In this document: positions 5,982-6,357 of the stretch, piece after piece
Layout of the letters: every line of letters starts with the position of its first letter
Numbering within the stretch: the first letter of the stretch is position 1
Assembly (NCBI GenBank): GCA_910578995.1
Contig: CAJTSY010000147.1
Coordinates: 1 to 6,357 of the forward strand
Length of the DNA: 6,357 nt
Source: an uncultured Acetatifactor sp.
GTDB lineage: Bacteria > Bacillota > Clostridia > Lachnospirales > Lachnospiraceae
Reading direction: 5' to 3'
The notes under the pieces: generated by a model
Told to the model about the DNA's origin: nothing
What the model saw: the letters and a program-made list of their open reading frames with translations, nothing else
The model's database searches: none
Position numbers and translations under genes: made by a program

Positions 5982-5999
5982 GTAAACGGGTGTAGTCAT
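5973..5999 (-). other. 8-codon open frame with a good ribosome binding site; probable remnant gene start
   Basis: On the minus strand an AGAGGAG-type site lies about 8 bases before an ATG at 5999, which opens MTTPVYYA and then a TAG at 5975-5973. The start lies 50 bases after the stop of the methyltransferase-like remnant, as expected for a following gene in an operon. The frame then runs straight into the structured element. I read it as the 5' stub of a gene cut off by the element or by a deletion. A short leader peptide is the alternative, but no downstream gene sits close enough to be its obvious target. Confidence 0.3.
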
Positions 6000-6049
6000 A
6001 AAAGTTTCTCCTCTCATTATTTTTATAACTCCCGCGAATGCCGCGAGAA

Positions 6050-6357
6050 TCACAGTTCGCCCCAGGCAAGGAGATTATCCTTTCCCATGCCGCACACATA
6101 GGGGTTGGAATCATAGCGGTAACAGAAATCCAGGAAATCCGACTTCTGCTTTTCATCCCTCATAATCTTTACAAGCAATTTGTGATACACCACGGCGCGC
6201 CGCCCCTTTCATACTCGTCAATCTCCCTGTCGCCTCCCATGAGCCCTTCCCTTTCCGCCAGTTCCTTGGCCTTCTCTATCATGGGCTGCGATATATCGAA
6301 ATGGGTAACACGGCAGCCCTGACCCTCCATTCCGGTTCTGCACCGGCTGACAGCTGC
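6050..6357 (-). pseudogene. Decayed 3' part of a SAM-dependent methyltransferase-like gene
   Basis: A minus-strand frame is open from the window edge (6357) to a TAA at 6171-6169. It reads RTGMEGQGCRVTHFDISQPM, then IEKAKELAEREGLM, which resembles the end of motif I and the following Asp-containing strand of class I SAM-dependent methyltransferases (GCGTG...DIS..M...A). The frame then shifts: from about 6208 another frame gives VVYHKLLVKIMRDEK and a tail ending PYVCGMGKDNLLAWGEL before a TGA at 6052-6050. Joined, the two read smoothly (...DEYER|AVVYHKLL...). An 8-base GC-rich gain near 6194-6208, which includes the palindrome GGCGCGCC, would explain the shift, though a 1-base loss also fits. 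Only about 20 residues separate the SAM-binding part from the tail, far fewer than in an intact enzyme, so an internal deletion is likely too. The 5' end lies outside the window. The motif Gly-Cys of the SAM loop is altered (RCRTG). Family assignment is tentative. Confidence 0.5.

Noticed and set aside
6194..6201. GGCGCGCC (an AscI recognition sequence) as a sign of engineered DNA
   Set aside because: No vector or linker sequence surrounds it and a single 8-base palindrome in GC-rich DNA can occur naturally; it is mentioned only as the site of the frameshift.
6038..6322. Plus-strand open frame of 94 codons opposite the methyltransferase-like remnant
   Set aside because: There is no ribosome binding site and its composition is Ser/Pro-rich; the minus strand carries the recognisable protein similarity.

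Overview
The window looks like part of the chromosome of a Gram-positive anaerobe of the Lachnospiraceae / Clostridium cluster XIVa type. The signs are moderately high GC in the main genes, strong AGGAG-type ribosome binding sites, a lipoprotein-anchored transporter binding protein, and small families (DUF6483-like, DUF1062-like) that I associate with these gut Clostridia. This placement is an inference from style; no rRNA or other marker gene is present.

Bases 4-3115 (+ strand) hold a complete ABC importer of the FecBCD/BtuCDF class: a lipid-anchored binding protein, a FecCD permease whose start overlaps it by 47 bases, and an ATPase after a 99-base spacer. The family is usually annotated 'iron-siderophore/cobalamin', but a MocA-like molybdopterin nucleotidyltransferase lies at 3657-4601 on the same strand. 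Together they suggest uptake of molybdate or tungstate and its use in a molybdopterin cytosine dinucleotide (MCD)-type cofactor. The catalytic molybdenum hydroxylase and its XdhC-like maturation factor are not in the window. The nucleotidyltransferase carries about 120 extra N-terminal residues with a degenerate P-loop, the most unusual protein feature here. Between ATPase and nucleotidyltransferase sits a small AT-richer gene (3212-3592, DUF6483-like) with its own likely promoter.

From 4611 the coding strand switches to minus. A GNAT acetyltransferase (4611-5135) and a DUF1062-like zinc-ribbon protein (5101-5709) overlap by 35 bases and form a two-gene operon read toward the transporter locus. 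The DUF1062-like protein ends in a segment resembling an S4 RNA-binding motif.

Bases 5710-6049 carry no convincing full gene. They hold a very structured stretch (about 5752-5981) with at least five stem-loops and imperfect inverted ends. This looks like a mobile or repeated intergenic element, or less likely a structured RNA. Next to it is an orphan start site with a good ribosome binding site that opens only an 8-codon frame. Bases 6050-6357 (minus) are the decayed 3' part of a methyltransferase-like gene, frameshifted and probably internally deleted, running off the window edge.

The main points for follow-up are the fusion-like MocA protein in a probable molybdate/tungstate uptake locus, the structured intergenic element, and the zinc-ribbon/S4-like DUF1062 protein coupled to an acetyltransferase. 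I found no CRISPR array, tRNA, rRNA or transposase.
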